A stretch of 64,000 nucleotides of DNA from Gordonia hongkongensis (GTDB lineage Bacteria > Actinomycetota > Actinomycetes > Mycobacteriales > Mycobacteriaceae), in the NCBI RefSeq assembly GCF_023078355.1, contig NZ_CP095552.1:4774001-4838000 (forward strand), read 5' to 3'. Position numbers and translations under genes: made by a program. Under the pieces are notes generated by a model that was not told the DNA's origin, searched no databases, and worked only from the letters and a program-made list of their open reading frames with translations. Positions 34,872-44,627 of this stretch are shown one piece after another. Numbering within the stretch: the first letter of the stretch is position 1; every line of letters begins with the position of its first letter.

Positions 34872-34943
34872 GCAAACCCACCACTTTTCGGCATATCCAC
34901 CCCGTCTGAAGGGGGTGGATATGCCGAAAAGTGGTGGGTTTGC
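34872..34943. terminator. Perfect 32-bp hairpin between the LppU-like and glycerate kinase genes
   Basis: The left arm 34872-34903 and right arm 34912-34943 are exact complements, with the loop GTCTGAAG. The outer part (GCAAACCCACCAC) is shared with the hairpin at 37912. It lies seven bases past the glycerate kinase stop and upstream of the LppU-like gene. Probable terminator or transcript-end stabiliser, but far longer than needed and without a T-tract. Confidence 0.75.
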
Positions 34944-34950
34944 GCAGCGG

Positions 34951-36168
34951 TCAGACCGCCTTCTTCCGCTTCCGCTGCCCGGCCCGGGCGGAGACCGCGG
35001 CACCGAGGAGGATCATCCGCATGGTGCGCTCGGCGGCGTCGGCGAGGAGCTTCTCTCCGTTGGCGACCGCCTCCGACAAGGGCATCGGCACCGTGATGAT
35101 CGACGCGATCGCCCCGATCCCCACGTCGTGGACGGCGGGAGCACCGTGCCCGAGCGAACCCGCCAGCGCGACAACGGGCACACCCCGTAACTGGGCGCGG
35201 CGGGCCACCTCCGCGGGCACCTTGCCGCGGGGGGTCTGGAAGTCGATCGAACCCTCTGCGGTGATCACCAGATCGGCCTTGCCGATCCGATGATCGAGGT
35301 CGATGCCGGACAGCCCGGAATCGAGTAGTGCGTCGAACCGCGACCGCAGTTTCCCGCCGGCTGCCGCCAGGCCCGCACCGAGTCCACCCGACGCGCCGGA
35401 CCCGGCCCCCTGCCGATAGTCGATGTCGGCCAGCCCATCCCGCTGCAGTATGTCCGCCCAGACGTCGAGCGCCGCCGACAGCGAGTCGACCTGTGCGGGC
35501 GTCGCCCCCTTCTGCGGCCCGAAGACGCGGGCGACGCCGCTCGGTCCGCAGAGGACGTTGTGCGGGTTGCCCGCGACCACCACTTCGGTCTCACGCAACC
35601 GCGGATGCAGGCCGGTGAGGTCCAGCGACGCCGCGCGCGCCAGTTCGTTTCCGCCACGCCCGATCTCGTGACCGTCCTGGTCCAGGACGCGCGCACCGAG
35701 CGCCTGGAGCGCCCCGGCCCCGCCGTCACATGTCCCCGAGTCGCCGCATCCGACGAGAATCGCCGACACCCCCGCGTCGAGTGCCGCGGCAATCAATTGT
35801 CCCACTCCGTAAGTGGTCGTGGCGCCGGGATCGCGCTGCCCCGCCGGAACGAGCGCCAATCCAGCGGCGGCAGCCATCTCGACGACGCCGATGCGGTTCC
35901 GACCGACGCCGACCTCGGCCCAGTGCGACTGCACCGGCTCACCGGTGGGGCCGCAGACGGTCAGCTCGTGGAGGCGCCCGTTGCCCGCGGCCGCCAGGAT
36001 GCGCGCCGTTCCCTCCCCGCCGTCCGCGATCGGTGCGATGTCGACGCGCACCCCGGGGAGCGTGCGCCGCACCCCCGCGGCGATGGCGGTCGCCACGGAC
36101 ACGGCGTCGAGGCTCTCCTTGAAACCACTCGGGGCGACCAGGATTCGTTGCGGAACTCGGACGGACAT
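34951..36168 (-). CDS. Glycerate kinase (GarK/GlxK family)
   Basis: Phosphorylates glycerate with ATP in glyoxylate/allantoin or sugar-acid breakdown. Length 405 residues, slightly above the usual ~380, with family motifs: APSGFKESLDA at the start, PIADGGEGTA, GCGDSGTCDGGAGALQALG, NPHNVLCGPSGVARVFGPQKG, and EGSIDFQTPRGKVP. The ATG at 36168 has AGGAG six bases before it. It lies 94 bp below the DASS transporter gene on the same strand, suggesting uptake and use of a dicarboxylate or glycerate-like compound. Confidence 0.93.
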   Translation of the reverse strand: MSVRVPQRILVAPSGFKESLDAVSVATAIAAGVRRTLPGVRVDIAPIADGGEGTARILAAAGNGRLHELTVCGPTGEPVQSHWAEVGVGRNRIGVVEMAAAAGLALVPAGQRDPGATTTYGVGQLIAAALDAGVSAILVGCGDSGTCDGGAGALQALGARVLDQDGHEIGRGGNELARAASLDLTGLHPRLRETEVVVAGNPHNVLCGPSGVARVFGPQKGATPAQVDSLSAALDVWADILQRDGLADIDYRQGAGSGASGGLGAGLAAAGGKLRSRFDALLDSGLSGIDLDHRIGKADLVITAEGSIDFQTPRGKVPAEVARRAQLRGVPVVALAGSLGHGAPAVHDVGIGAIASIITVPMPLSEAVANGEKLLADAAERTMRMILLGAAVSARAGQRKRKKAV

Positions 36169-36262
36169 CGGCACTCCTGTTGATCGATCGGACAAGGTCT
36201 TGATGAGGAGACGGGAACTCGCACCCGGAGGCACATTCGGGACGGTCGCGGCGATGCGACGG

Positions 36263-37828
36263 TCAGGACGAGAGCAGGGGCAGACCCAGGTAGGGCCAGA
36301 CCCAGAACGCGAAGATGATGAGCAGCACCAGCGACACCGGCGCGAGCAGCGCCGACATCGTGAGCAGATGCCGGGGTTCGTAACCGGGGACGTCGTCACT
36401 CGCCGCGAACATGGCGACCGGTTTGGCCGAGCTGGTGAGGGTGATGCAGAACCCGGCGGCCGCGGTGGACAGGAAGGCCGCGGCGACGGGGTCGACCCCG
36501 ACGGCCGGGGCGGTCACCACGATGATCGGGATCAGTACCGCCGAACGGGCCGAACGGGATTGGATCACCAGATGCGCGAGCAGCGAGACGATCGCCGCGA
36601 CGACGACGAACACCATCGCCGCCGCCGGCCCGGTCTCGGCGATGGACCCGAAAGCCTGATCCGCCAGCCACTCCGCGGCACCGCTGGAGTTGAGCGCCAT
36701 CCCCAGCGCGAGGGTGGCGGCCATGAACAGCAGGAGCGTCCACGGGATGGTCTTCAGCGCCGCGCCCAGCGTCGTCGCGCCGACCGCCGGCGCCGACGCG
36801 GCCAGCGCGCCGAGCACCGCGACGATGGCCGGGTCGACGCCGTGCAGGGGTTCTGAACACCACAGCACCACAACGAGTCCGAGAACGACGGACACCCGTC
36901 GTTGAGCAGACGTGAGCGGTCCGGAGGTCGCCGTCCCGGTCGCCGCGAGAGCGGTCGGCGGCACGCACAGCGGACGTGCCCGTTCGGCGTGATCGGTCAT
37001 CAACCACAGCGCCGCCTCGGCCGCGAGGTGCCACCACACGAGGGCCAGGGGGATGCCGAGGACCGCCCAGTGCAGGAATCCGATGCCGCCACCGGTTGCG
37101 GCCGAGACGATCTCGACGGTGATGAGGTGCGCGCCGGCACCCAGAAGCGATCCCACCGCCGAGAAGAGGATCACGATCGGGAAGACCAGCGCGAGGCACA
37201 GCACCAGACGAGGTCGGTCACGCAGGACCGCAGCGAGCGCGAGAAAGATCGGAAGGGCAAGGGCCGCACGGCCGGAGGTCGCCGGGATCGCGAACGTGGT
37301 CAGCAACAGGGCCGCGGTGATCAGATGGACCAGCTGACGAGGCGTCCGGGCCCGGCGGACGACACGCGCCGACACACGAGCCGACAGACCTGACGCCGTG
37401 ACCGCGGCCGCGATCACGAAAGCACCGATCAGCAACCAGATCACGCCGGAGCCGAGGGTGCCCGCGAAGGTGTTGGCGTCGATGATCCCGAAGACCACCA
37501 GAGCGATACCGCCACCCAGCGCGACATAGGTGTCATCCAGCGGCGAGAAGATCCACGCCCACACCGCGACGAGGAAGACGAGGAGGGTGACGACGGCGTC
37601 GAACGGCAACTTCCCGGTCCACCCGGCATGTCCGACGAACGCCCCGGCGCCGAGAACGACGACGAGACCGGCTGCCGCCCAGGGGGACAGCGCGCTGCCG
37701 ACGGCGTCGAGGAGGGTGCGTCGTGGCGGCGGTGGCGGCGTCACCGTGCGCACGGGTGGGCGCGTCGCGTACATCGTCACCGAGCCCGGGTGATCCGGAG
37801 GTCGGTCGATCGCGTGCGGAAGGTTCAT
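36263..37828 (-). CDS. DASS/SLC13-type anion transporter
   Basis: Membrane protein of ~521 residues with about twelve helices and two related halves. Family-type helix-hairpin regions include IPATSGRAALALPIFLALAA and the C-terminal STAAAGFCITLTSSAKPVAM, where SNT-like motifs bind sodium and the carboxylate in characterised members (here degenerate). It probably imports di- or tricarboxylates or a related anion; pairing with glycerate kinase hints at a glycerate/tartronate-type substrate. Start uncertain: ATG at 37828 or 37774. Confidence 0.85.
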   Translation of the reverse strand: MNLPHAIDRPPDHPGSVTMYATRPPVRTVTPPPPPRRTLLDAVGSALSPWAAAGLVVVLGAGAFVGHAGWTGKLPFDAVVTLLVFLVAVWAWIFSPLDDTYVALGGGIALVVFGIIDANTFAGTLGSGVIWLLIGAFVIAAAVTASGLSARVSARVVRRARTPRQLVHLITAALLLTTFAIPATSGRAALALPIFLALAAVLRDRPRLVLCLALVFPIVILFSAVGSLLGAGAHLITVEIVSAATGGGIGFLHWAVLGIPLALVWWHLAAEAALWLMTDHAERARPLCVPPTALAATGTATSGPLTSAQRRVSVVLGLVVVLWCSEPLHGVDPAIVAVLGALAASAPAVGATTLGAALKTIPWTLLLFMAATLALGMALNSSGAAEWLADQAFGSIAETGPAAAMVFVVVAAIVSLLAHLVIQSRSARSAVLIPIIVVTAPAVGVDPVAAAFLSTAAAGFCITLTSSAKPVAMFAASDDVPGYEPRHLLTMSALLAPVSLVLLIIFAFWVWPYLGLPLLSS

Positions 37829-37874
37829 GGCGACCACTCTGCGGTGCCGGCGTGACACCTTCATGAGGCGCGAA

Positions 37875-37898
37875 TGAAAGTTCTTTCACGGAAAGAAC
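37875..37898. promoter_or_regulatory. Overlapping palindromes upstream of the transporter-glycerate kinase operon
   Basis: Two dyads share one arm: TGAAAG-TT-CTTTCA (37875-37888) and GTTCTTTCACGGAAAGAAC (37880-37898, perfect 8-bp arms around ACG). They end 47-70 bp upstream of the ATG. Probable binding site for a regulator encoded elsewhere. Confidence 0.6.
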
Positions 37899-37911
37899 CG
37901 GTGAACAGACG

Positions 37912-37949
37912 GCAAACCCACCACCGGCTCGGGCCGGTGGTGGGTCTGC
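37912..37949 (-). terminator. Hairpin terminator of the SDR gene
   Basis: Arms 37912-37928 and 37933-37949 pair over 17 bp with one mismatch; loop TCGG. It begins 26 bp after the SDR stop on the minus strand and shares the GCAAACCCACCAC outer stem with the hairpin at 34872. Confidence 0.75.
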
Positions 37950-37975
37950 GCGGTTACCCCGGTGGGGTGCCGGAT

Positions 37976-38755
37976 CTACTTCGGTGGCATCCGGATGCCA
38001 CCGTCGACGCGGATGACCTCCGCGTTCATGTAGCTGTTGGTGACCAGCTCGACGACCATCGAAGCGAGCTCGTCGGGCGCACCCAGGCGGTGCGGGAACA
38101 GGACCGACTCGCCGAGCTTGGCCTTGAACGCCTCGGCCGCTTCGCCCTCACCGTAGATCGGGGTGTCGATCAGACCGGGGGCGATGGTGTTGACGCGGAT
38201 GCCGACCGCAGCCAGGTCGCGCGCGACCGGGAGGGTCATGCCGACGACGCCGCCCTTGGACGACGAGTACGACGCCTGGCCGATCTGGCCGTCGAACGCT
38301 GCGACGCTGGCCATGTTGACGATCGCGCCGCGCTCGCCGTGGCCGTCGAGCGGCTCGTTGCGGCTCATGGCGGTGGCCGCAAGACGGATGCAGTCGAAGG
38401 TGCCGATCAGGTTGATCGCGATGACCTTCTTGTAGGCGTCGAGGTTGTGGGCCGACCCGAACTCACCGTCGCGACCGATGGTGCGCTGCGCCCAGCCGAT
38501 GCCGGCCGAGTTGACCAGGGCACGCAGCGGGCCCAGTTCGGTGGCCGCGTTGACGGCGGCTTCGATCTGTTCGGTCGAGGTCACGTCGACGGCGACGAAC
38601 TGTCCGCCGATCTCCTTGGCGAGTTCTTCGCCCTTGTCCGCGTTCAGGTCGGCGACGATGACCTTTGCACCCTTGGCCGCCAGCTGGCGAGCCGCAGCCG
38701 CGCCGATGCCGGACGCGCCACCCGTGACGATTGCACTAGCTCCATTGATATCCAC
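37976..38755 (-). CDS. Short-chain dehydrogenase, 3-hydroxyacyl-CoA dehydrogenase type II-like
   Basis: NAD-dependent SDR of 259 residues: cofactor motif [19 protein letters not shown], catalytic Ser in [10 protein letters not shown] and Tyr-Lys in ASYSSSKGG. The overall sequence resembles HSD10-type enzymes, which act on hydroxyacyl-CoA in branched amino-acid and fatty-acid breakdown. I chose the GTG at 38755 because the fold starts immediately ([13 protein letters not shown]); there is no strong ribosome site. A palindrome lies just upstream. Confidence 0.88.
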   Translation of the reverse strand: MDINGASAIVTGGASGIGAAAARQLAAKGAKVIVADLNADKGEELAKEIGGQFVAVDVTSTEQIEAAVNAATELGPLRALVNSAGIGWAQRTIGRDGEFGSAHNLDAYKKVIAINLIGTFDCIRLAATAMSRNEPLDGHGERGAIVNMASVAAFDGQIGQASYSSSKGGVVGMTLPVARDLAAVGIRVNTIAPGLIDTPIYGEGEAAEAFKAKLGESVLFPHRLGAPDELASMVVELVTNSYMNAEVIRVDGGIRMPPK

Positions 38756-38769
38756 GCCCCGGAGCCTAT

Positions 38770-38787
38770 CGAGCGTTCTATCGCTCG
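38770..38787. promoter_or_regulatory. Inverted repeat upstream of the SDR gene
   Basis: CGAGCG-TTCTAT-CGCTCG, perfect 6-bp arms, ending 15 bp before the GTG start. The pattern resembles TetR-family operators of fatty-acid genes in actinobacteria. No regulator gene adjoins it. Confidence 0.55.
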
Positions 38788-38861
38788 GTAAAGCCCTTCG
38801 GGGAAACACCCCGCATCGAAATCCTCCACATCAGATCACCCCGCGCCGAATCACCCCGGGG

Positions 38862-40559
38862 TCAGACGCACTTCACGATGGGTTCGGGCGCGTAGCGGAC
38901 GGTGCGGGTGGACCGATCGATCTCCCGTCCGGTACGCGCGTCCTTGATGATCCGGGTGTCCGATGCCGTGAAACCCTTGCTCCCGCTGCTCGGGATGCAG
39001 TCGTCCCCGCGCGGAACGCGGACTCGCGGCGGATCGGTGGGGGCAACCCGCTCACCCGTGACCGACTCGACCTCGAACGCCTTCGTGCCCCAGAGCCGCA
39101 CCGTCACCGACGACGGCGACCAGGCGGTCTCGATCAGCACGCCATGCCGCGTGTTGTTGCGGAACTTCAGGTCGATGGCGCCTTCGAACACGGTCGCCTC
39201 CCGCGCCTCCGGGTACCGCGAGATGTAATACGCGTGTTCGGTGTGATCGACGTCCTCGAGCCCGGCGAAATACGTCGCGTTGTACAGGGTCGTCGCGAAC
39301 TGGGAGATCCCGCCGCCGACCGCGTTCGACGCCCGACCGTGGTCGATGATCGTCGACTCGACGTACCCCTGCTCCGCTCCGCGCGGCCCGGTGTGCCCGT
39401 TGAGCGAGAACACCTTTCCGGGCAGGACGAGGGCCCCGTCGACCTCGGCGGCTACGAGCCGGATGTTCTCCCCGGAAGCGCTCGAGAAGCCACCTGTGGT
39501 GTACTCGCTGATCAGTTCGGTGACCCCGAGCTTGCGCGCGGCATCGGTCGTGAGCTTCGGCTCGACGTCGTCGTAGACGACCTCGACCCTGCGATCGCCA
39601 CCGTCGGCCGCCGCACTCGTGGCGACGGCGGCGAGGGTCTTCGGCCAGTTGATCGCGGCGCCGTCGACGCCCGGCACCACCTGCGGACGGCCGGACGCCA
39701 GACTGAACGTCGCGCTGACGGGGGCCCGTTGCGAGGCGTCGAGGTCGGGGGCGAGGATCTCGCGCCCCACCTTCTCGTCGGCTCGGGGGGTGAGCCCGCC
39801 GCGGCCGTCGGGCCCGAAGGTCACCATCGACGCCAGGTCTCCCGCGGGCACCTCGACCGTCCGTTTGCGGCGGTCCACGAGACTCACGGGAGCCGCGACC
39901 ACCCGTTCGGCCGGTCCGGCGACGGTCGCGACCACGACCTCGGCGCTCACCGTCGGCGAGAAGGGTTCCATGGGCAGGTCGACGGGGGCGCCGTCCAGCC
40001 AACGGTCGACGAGGGTCGCGGCGGCAGCGTCTCGCGCGATGCGTTCACCCTTGGCGGGCTGATCCCCAACAGGCTTGGTGCCGTCGTAGTGCACACCACC
40101 CTCGACCGCGGCCTTCTCGAGTGACGCGCGCTGGGCGTCGAGCGCCGCGTTCATCGCCGTCCGATCCAGCGTGACGACCGGCTCGACGTCGAAGTCGCGG
40201 CCGAACAGCGCGGCCAGACGGACGAGCGGATTGCGCGGTTGCTCGAGGAGACGAGCCCGCGTCGCATCGGCGTCGTATGTGAGTCCCAGCTCGGCGGGCG
40301 AGACCTCGGCCGAGCCCTCCGGCGTCCGCAAGACAACCGGTTGTCGCGAACGCGCCGTCAGCTCGTCGAGTACGGAGGTGAGTTCGGCGGAGTTCCGACC
40401 GCCCGCATCGATACCGCCGACGACGGCGTTGCGTGGGGAATCGGAGCGGGTGGCCACGAACTCCGCGGCGAGGACGAGCGTGATCACGGCGACGACGGCG
40501 AGCACGGCGCGTAGCGCGGATCGTGCTCGGCGAGAGCCTGGGGTCACAACTCCATCCAT
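38862..40559 (-). CDS. VanW-family cell-wall protein
   Basis: Protein of 565 residues with an N-terminal membrane anchor ([20 protein letters not shown]). Two repeated wall-binding-like regions (each with SPAELGL- or [13 protein letters not shown] strands) follow, and then the VanW domain ([48 protein letters not shown]). VanW occurs in glycopeptide-resistance clusters, but most homologues are of unknown cell-envelope function. It stands alone, and its stop is ~75 bp from the SDR operator. Confidence 0.9.
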   Translation of the reverse strand: MDGVVTPGSRRARSALRAVLAVVAVITLVLAAEFVATRSDSPRNAVVGGIDAGGRNSAELTSVLDELTARSRQPVVLRTPEGSAEVSPAELGLTYDADATRARLLEQPRNPLVRLAALFGRDFDVEPVVTLDRTAMNAALDAQRASLEKAAVEGGVHYDGTKPVGDQPAKGERIARDAAAATLVDRWLDGAPVDLPMEPFSPTVSAEVVVATVAGPAERVVAAPVSLVDRRKRTVEVPAGDLASMVTFGPDGRGGLTPRADEKVGREILAPDLDASQRAPVSATFSLASGRPQVVPGVDGAAINWPKTLAAVATSAAADGGDRRVEVVYDDVEPKLTTDAARKLGVTELISEYTTGGFSSASGENIRLVAAEVDGALVLPGKVFSLNGHTGPRGAEQGYVESTIIDHGRASNAVGGGISQFATTLYNATYFAGLEDVDHTEHAYYISRYPEAREATVFEGAIDLKFRNNTRHGVLIETAWSPSSVTVRLWGTKAFEVESVTGERVAPTDPPRVRVPRGDDCIPSSGSKGFTASDTRIIKDARTGREIDRSTRTVRYAPEPIVKCV

Positions 40560-40857
40560 CGGGGCTGGCAGCTCGGCCGGGCTGACGACTTACCGATCAG
40601 GGGGTGGCCGCAGAACTACGGTCGGGAAAGTAGGCGCTCCGGCCGAGCTGTCGGGTCGGGGGTCTGACAGCGCAGCCGGAGCTATAGACATATTTACGCT
40701 ACTTTTCGGCCGGAGGCATCCCCGGACGGCCGATTCTGTCGAATATGTGACGAAGTACCCCGATTCGTCCCACGAAAGTGAGACGGATCGGCCGATCAGT
40801 CGCCGATCCGTCTCACTTATCGGGATTCCAGCTCCCGATGATGTCCGCTTCGGGTCG
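40560..40857. other. Intergenic region with VanW promoter patch and fadA2 terminator
   Basis: Gene-free. An AT-rich patch at 40681-40705 (reading GCGTAAATATGTCTATAG on the minus strand) is the best promoter candidate for the VanW gene. A perfect 17-bp hairpin, 40776-40792 with 40802-40818 and loop CGATCAGTC, lies 40 bp after the fadA2 stop and is its probable terminator, although no T-tract follows. Confidence 0.65.
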
Positions 40858-42171
40858 TCAGCCCTCGATGATCGCGGTGACGCCCTGGCCGCCCGCGGCA
40901 CAGATCGAAACCAGGGCGCGACCGCCGCCGTTCTCCTTGATCTGCTTGGCCGCCTGCGCGACGATCCGGCCGCCGGTCGCCGCGAAGGGGTGACCCGCCG
41001 CGAGCGACGAACCGTGGACGTTGAGCTTGCTGCGGTCGATCGAACCCAGTGCCGAGTCGAGGCCGAGGCGCTCCTTGCAGTACTCCTCGGACTCCCACGC
41101 CTGCAGGGTCGCGAGGACCACCGACGCGAAGGCCTCGTGGATCTCGTAGAAGTCGAAGTCCTGCAGCGTGAGCCCGTTGCGGGCGAGAAGACGCGGCACC
41201 GCGTAGGTCGGGGCCATGAGCAGCCCGTCGGGACCGTTGACGTAGTCGACCGCGGCGGTCTCGCTGTCCACGAAGTAGGCGAGCACCGGCAGTCCGCGGT
41301 CGGCGGCCCACTCGTCGCTGGCGAGCAGCACGGTCGACGCCCCGTCGGTGAGCGGCGTCGAGTTGCCCGCGGTCATCGTCGCGTCGCCGAGGGAGACGCC
41401 GAAGACCGGCTTGAGCTTGGCGAGCTTCTCCGCGGTGGAGTCGCCGCGCAGGTTCTGGTCGCGGGTCAGGCCCAGGAACGGGGTGATCAGGTCGTCGAAG
41501 AAGCCAGCGTCGTAGGCGGCGGCCATGTTCTGGTGGCTGCGGGCGGCCAGCTCGTCCTGGTCGGCTCGCTTGATGCCGAACTCCTTGGCCGTGACGGCGG
41601 CGTGCTCGCCCATCGACATGCCCGTGCGGGGCTCGCCGTTGCGCGGGATCTCGATGCCGAGCTTCGTCAGCAGCTTCGCGGCGCCGAGGATCTGGTCCTT
41701 GGTGCTCCGCGCGCGGTTGACCTCGAGCAGCTGACGACGCAGGCCCTCGCCCACGGCGATCGGCGCGTCCGACGTCGTGTCGACGCCACCGCCGATCGCG
41801 GCGTCGTAGCGGCCGCGGGCGATACCGTCGGCGACCGTCGTGATGGCCTGCAGTCCGGTGCCGCAGGCCTGCTGGATGTCGAACGCGGGCGTGTACGGCG
41901 ACAACGCCGAACCGAGCACCGACTCGCGGATGAGATTGAAATCACGGGCGTGCTTGAGCACGGCGCCGCCGGCGACCATGCCAAGCTGCTCGCCCTGCAG
42001 GTTGAAGCGGCTCACCAGGCCGTCGAGCGCGGCAGTGAACATCTCCTGGTTCCCGACCTTCGCGTACGCCTTGTCCTGGCGTGCGAACGGGATGCGGTTG
42101 CCGCCGAGGATCGCGACGGGACGATCGCTGCGGGTCTTCGGCTTGCTGGTGGGGTTGGACTGTTCGGCCAC
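40858..42171 (-). CDS. fadA2: Acetyl-CoA acetyltransferase FadA2-like thiolase
   Basis: Thiolase of 437 residues. The catalytic Cys lies in QQACGTGLQ, and the other active-site motifs are EIHEAFA and [10 protein letters not shown], with AAGGQG at the end. Catalyses the last step of beta-oxidation or condensation of acetyl-CoA. It is divergent from fabG4, as Rv0243 is from Rv0242c, which supports the name. GTG start with GGGAG upstream. The 90-bp divergent gap carries the TTAC...GTAA operator. Confidence 0.92.
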   Translation of the reverse strand: MAEQSNPTSKPKTRSDRPVAILGGNRIPFARQDKAYAKVGNQEMFTAALDGLVSRFNLQGEQLGMVAGGAVLKHARDFNLIRESVLGSALSPYTPAFDIQQACGTGLQAITTVADGIARGRYDAAIGGGVDTTSDAPIAVGEGLRRQLLEVNRARSTKDQILGAAKLLTKLGIEIPRNGEPRTGMSMGEHAAVTAKEFGIKRADQDELAARSHQNMAAAYDAGFFDDLITPFLGLTRDQNLRGDSTAEKLAKLKPVFGVSLGDATMTAGNSTPLTDGASTVLLASDEWAADRGLPVLAYFVDSETAAVDYVNGPDGLLMAPTYAVPRLLARNGLTLQDFDFYEIHEAFASVVLATLQAWESEEYCKERLGLDSALGSIDRSKLNVHGSSLAAGHPFAATGGRIVAQAAKQIKENGGGRALVSICAAGGQGVTAIIEG

Positions 42172-42208
42172 GTCGATCTCCCAAGGGTCGGGTGCGGTAT
42201 CTATAGCG

Positions 42209-42228
42209 TATTCTTACTCATCAGTAAG
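42209..42228. promoter_or_regulatory. Shared fadA2/fabG4 operator
   Basis: CTTACTCATCAGTAAG (42213-42228), a palindrome in the divergent promoter region. A TATTCT hexamer at 42209-42214 (fabG4 direction) overlaps its left arm, as a similar hexamer adjoins the fadE5 site. A repressor bound here could control both directions. Confidence 0.7.
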
Positions 42229-42261
42229 TTCGTTGTCGAACGACAGTCAGAGGAGATCAAC

Positions 42262-43626
42262 GTGGCCGCCAACGGAAACACTGGCCTGTACTCGAGCTTC
42301 GTCCATTCCGCGCCCGGCGCATTCATCGCCAAGCAGGCCGGTTTGCCCGTCCCGGCGCCGCTACGGCGCTACAAGGCCTCCGAGCCGCCGCTGCCCGGCC
42401 CCGTTCTGCTCGGCGGGTCCGGCCGGCTCGTCGAACCGCTTCGCGAGATGCTCTCGACCGAGGACTACGACCTCATCCAGAACGCCACGACCGGGCGCAG
42501 CGCCGACAAGTACGGCGGCCTCGTCTTCGACGCGACCGGAATCACCACTCCCGCCGAGTTGCGTCAGCTCTTCGAGTTCTTCCAGCCCGCGATGCGCTCG
42601 ACCGCGGCCTGCGCGCGGTTCCTGGTCATCGGCACCACGCCGGAGCTGGTCACCGACCCCTCCGAGCGCGTCGCGCAGCGTGCACTCGAGGGCTTCACCC
42701 GCTCGCTGGGCAAGGAACTCCTGAAGGGGTCCACCGTCCAGCTCGTCTACGTCTCCCCCGACGCCAAGACCGGGCTGACCGGCCTCGAGTCGACCGTGCG
42801 CTTCGTGCTGTCGGCGAAGTCGGCCTTCGTCGACGCCCAGGTCATCCGGGTCGGCGGCGCCGACGCCACCGCGCCGAAGAACTGGGACAAGCCCCTCGAG
42901 GGCAAGGTCGCCGTCGTCACCGGTGCCGCCCGCGGCATCGGTGCGACGATCGCCGAGGTCCTCTCCCGCGACGGCGCGCACGTCATTGCCGCCGATGTCC
43001 CGCAGGCCGGGGACGCCCTGTCGGAGACGGCGAACAAGGTCGGCGGCACCGCCTTCCCGCTCGATGTCACCGCGGCCGACGCCGGCGCGAAGCTCGCCGA
43101 GCACGCCCTCGAGCGGCACGGCGGCATCGACATCATCGTCAACAACGCCGGCATCACCCGCGACAAGCTGCTCGCCAACATGGACGACTCCCGCTGGGAC
43201 GCGGTCATCGCGGTCAACCTCATCGCACCGCAGACCCTCGTCGAGACGCTGCTCGAGAAGGGCGCTCTGCGCGAGGGCGGCGCCGTCGTCGACGTGTCGT
43301 CGATCGCCGGCATCGCGGGCAACCGTGGCCAGACCAATTACGGCGCCTCGAAGGCCGGTGTTATCGGCCTCGTCGACGCCTACGCGCCGATCCTCGCCGA
43401 GAAGGGCATCACCATCAACGCGGTGGCGCCCGGCTTCATCGAGACCAAGATGACCGCGGCCATCCCGCTCGCGACCCGTGAGGCCGGTCGCCTGATGAGC
43501 TCGCTGCAGCAGGGCGGTCAGACCGTCGACGTCGCCGAGACCGTGGCCTACTTCGCCAACCCGGCGAGCAATGCCATCACCGGCAATGTGGTCCGCGTCT
43601 GCGGCCAGGGATTCCTGGGGGCCTGA
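42262..43626 (+). CDS. fabG4: High-molecular-weight 3-oxoacyl reductase FabG4
   Basis: Protein of 454 residues, the length of M. tuberculosis FabG4 (Rv0242c). A flavodoxin-like, catalytically silent N-terminal half (~1-210) precedes an SDR half with [22 protein letters not shown], catalytic Ser in [11 protein letters not shown] and Tyr-Lys in NYGASKAG. FabG4 prefers NADH and 3-oxoacyl-CoA. GTG start with AGGAG eight bases upstream. Its TGA overlaps the htdX ATG, so the two are coupled. Confidence 0.95.
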   Translation: MAANGNTGLYSSFVHSAPGAFIAKQAGLPVPAPLRRYKASEPPLPGPVLLGGSGRLVEPLREMLSTEDYDLIQNATTGRSADKYGGLVFDATGITTPAELRQLFEFFQPAMRSTAACARFLVIGTTPELVTDPSERVAQRALEGFTRSLGKELLKGSTVQLVYVSPDAKTGLTGLESTVRFVLSAKSAFVDAQVIRVGGADATAPKNWDKPLEGKVAVVTGAARGIGATIAEVLSRDGAHVIAADVPQAGDALSETANKVGGTAFPLDVTAADAGAKLAEHALERHGGIDIIVNNAGITRDKLLANMDDSRWDAVIAVNLIAPQTLVETLLEKGALREGGAVVDVSSIAGIAGNRGQTNYGASKAGVIGLVDAYAPILAEKGITINAVAPGFIETKMTAAIPLATREAGRLMSSLQQGGQTVDVAETVAYFANPASNAITGNVVRVCGQGFLGA

Positions 43627-44513
43627 TGGGCAAGACGATCACCCTCCCGTCCGCACCCGGCACCGCCGAGCTGTACGGCAAGGCGGTCACCGCGCTGCTG
43701 CCCGGCATCGGCAAGCCGCCACGGGTGCCGGCCGACGCCACCGCACCCGAGACGCGTTACCGGCTCGACGGCGTGCGGGTGGATTCGACTGCGCTGCAGG
43801 CGTATTGCCACGCGACCGGGCAGCGGTTCGGCGGCACCCTGCCGCTGACGTATCCGTTCGTGCTGCAGTTCCCGGTCGTCATGAAGCTCATGACGTCCGA
43901 CGAGTTCCCGTTCGGCGCCGTCGGTTCGGTGCACATGACGAACACCATCGAGCGCACGCGGCCCATCGAGGTCGGTGAGCCGCTCGACATCGTCACGCAT
44001 GCACAGAACCTGCGCGAGCACCGCAAGGGCATCCTGATCGACGTCGTCAGCGAGATCCGCGTCGGATCGGAACTTGTCACCACCCAGACGGCGACGTTCC
44101 TGAAGCAGCAGCGCACCAGCCTGTCCGACGAGCCGCGGGGTCCCGAACCGAAGTCGAAGACCCCGCCGCCGCCGGACGCCATCCTGGCCGTCGACCTCAA
44201 GCGGATCCGCGAGTACGCCGCCGCCTCCGGCGACCGCAACCCGATCCACATGGGCAACCTGCCGGCCAAGGCCTTCGGCTTCCCCAAGGCGATCGCCCAC
44301 GGGATGTGGAGTGCCGCAGCAGCTGTCGCGAACGTGGAGGCGCAACTGCCCGACGCCGTGACCTACGACGTCAGGTTCGGCAAGCCGATCCTGTTGCCGG
44401 CCAAGGTGAACCTGTACACCCGCCGCATCGACGGAAAGGGGAGCTTCGACATCGCGATCCGCGACCGCCGCAAGGGATTCCCGCACCTCACCGCGACGAC
44501 GCGGGAGGGCTGA
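43626..44513 (+). CDS. htdX: 3-hydroxyacyl dehydratase HtdX (MaoC family)
   Basis: Double-hotdog (R)-hydratase of 295 residues; the C-terminal half carries the hydratase-2 motif (YAAASGDRNPIHMG, then AKAFGFPKAIAHGMW) with catalytic Asp and His. It matches Rv0241c in position after fabG4. Together with FadE5, FabG4 and FadA2 it could supply a full acyl-CoA oxidation or reversed-synthesis cycle. Followed by a hairpin shared with the convergent tetR. Confidence 0.92.
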   Translation: MGKTITLPSAPGTAELYGKAVTALLPGIGKPPRVPADATAPETRYRLDGVRVDSTALQAYCHATGQRFGGTLPLTYPFVLQFPVVMKLMTSDEFPFGAVGSVHMTNTIERTRPIEVGEPLDIVTHAQNLREHRKGILIDVVSEIRVGSELVTTQTATFLKQQRTSLSDEPRGPEPKSKTPPPPDAILAVDLKRIREYAAASGDRNPIHMGNLPAKAFGFPKAIAHGMWSAAAAVANVEAQLPDAVTYDVRFGKPILLPAKVNLYTRRIDGKGSFDIAIRDRRKGFPHLTATTREG

Positions 44514-44527
44514 GGGCTCTCGCCTTT

Positions 44528-44599
44528 CGCTCCCGCGGTCTCGTTTCCGTCCCGCTTATTGGATCCAATCAGCGGATAGGAAGCGGGGCCGCGGGAGCG
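44528..44599. terminator. Nested hairpin between htdX and tetR
   Basis: Outer arms CGCTCCCGCGG (44528-44538) and CCGCGGGAGCG (44589-44599) enclose a near-perfect 24-bp palindrome at 44552-44575 (arms CCGCT and ATTGG around a central AT, one mismatch). Placed between convergent genes, it probably terminates both. Confidence 0.75.
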
Positions 44600-44627
44600 T
44601 TTGCGTTGCACCTCAGGTGTCGACACT

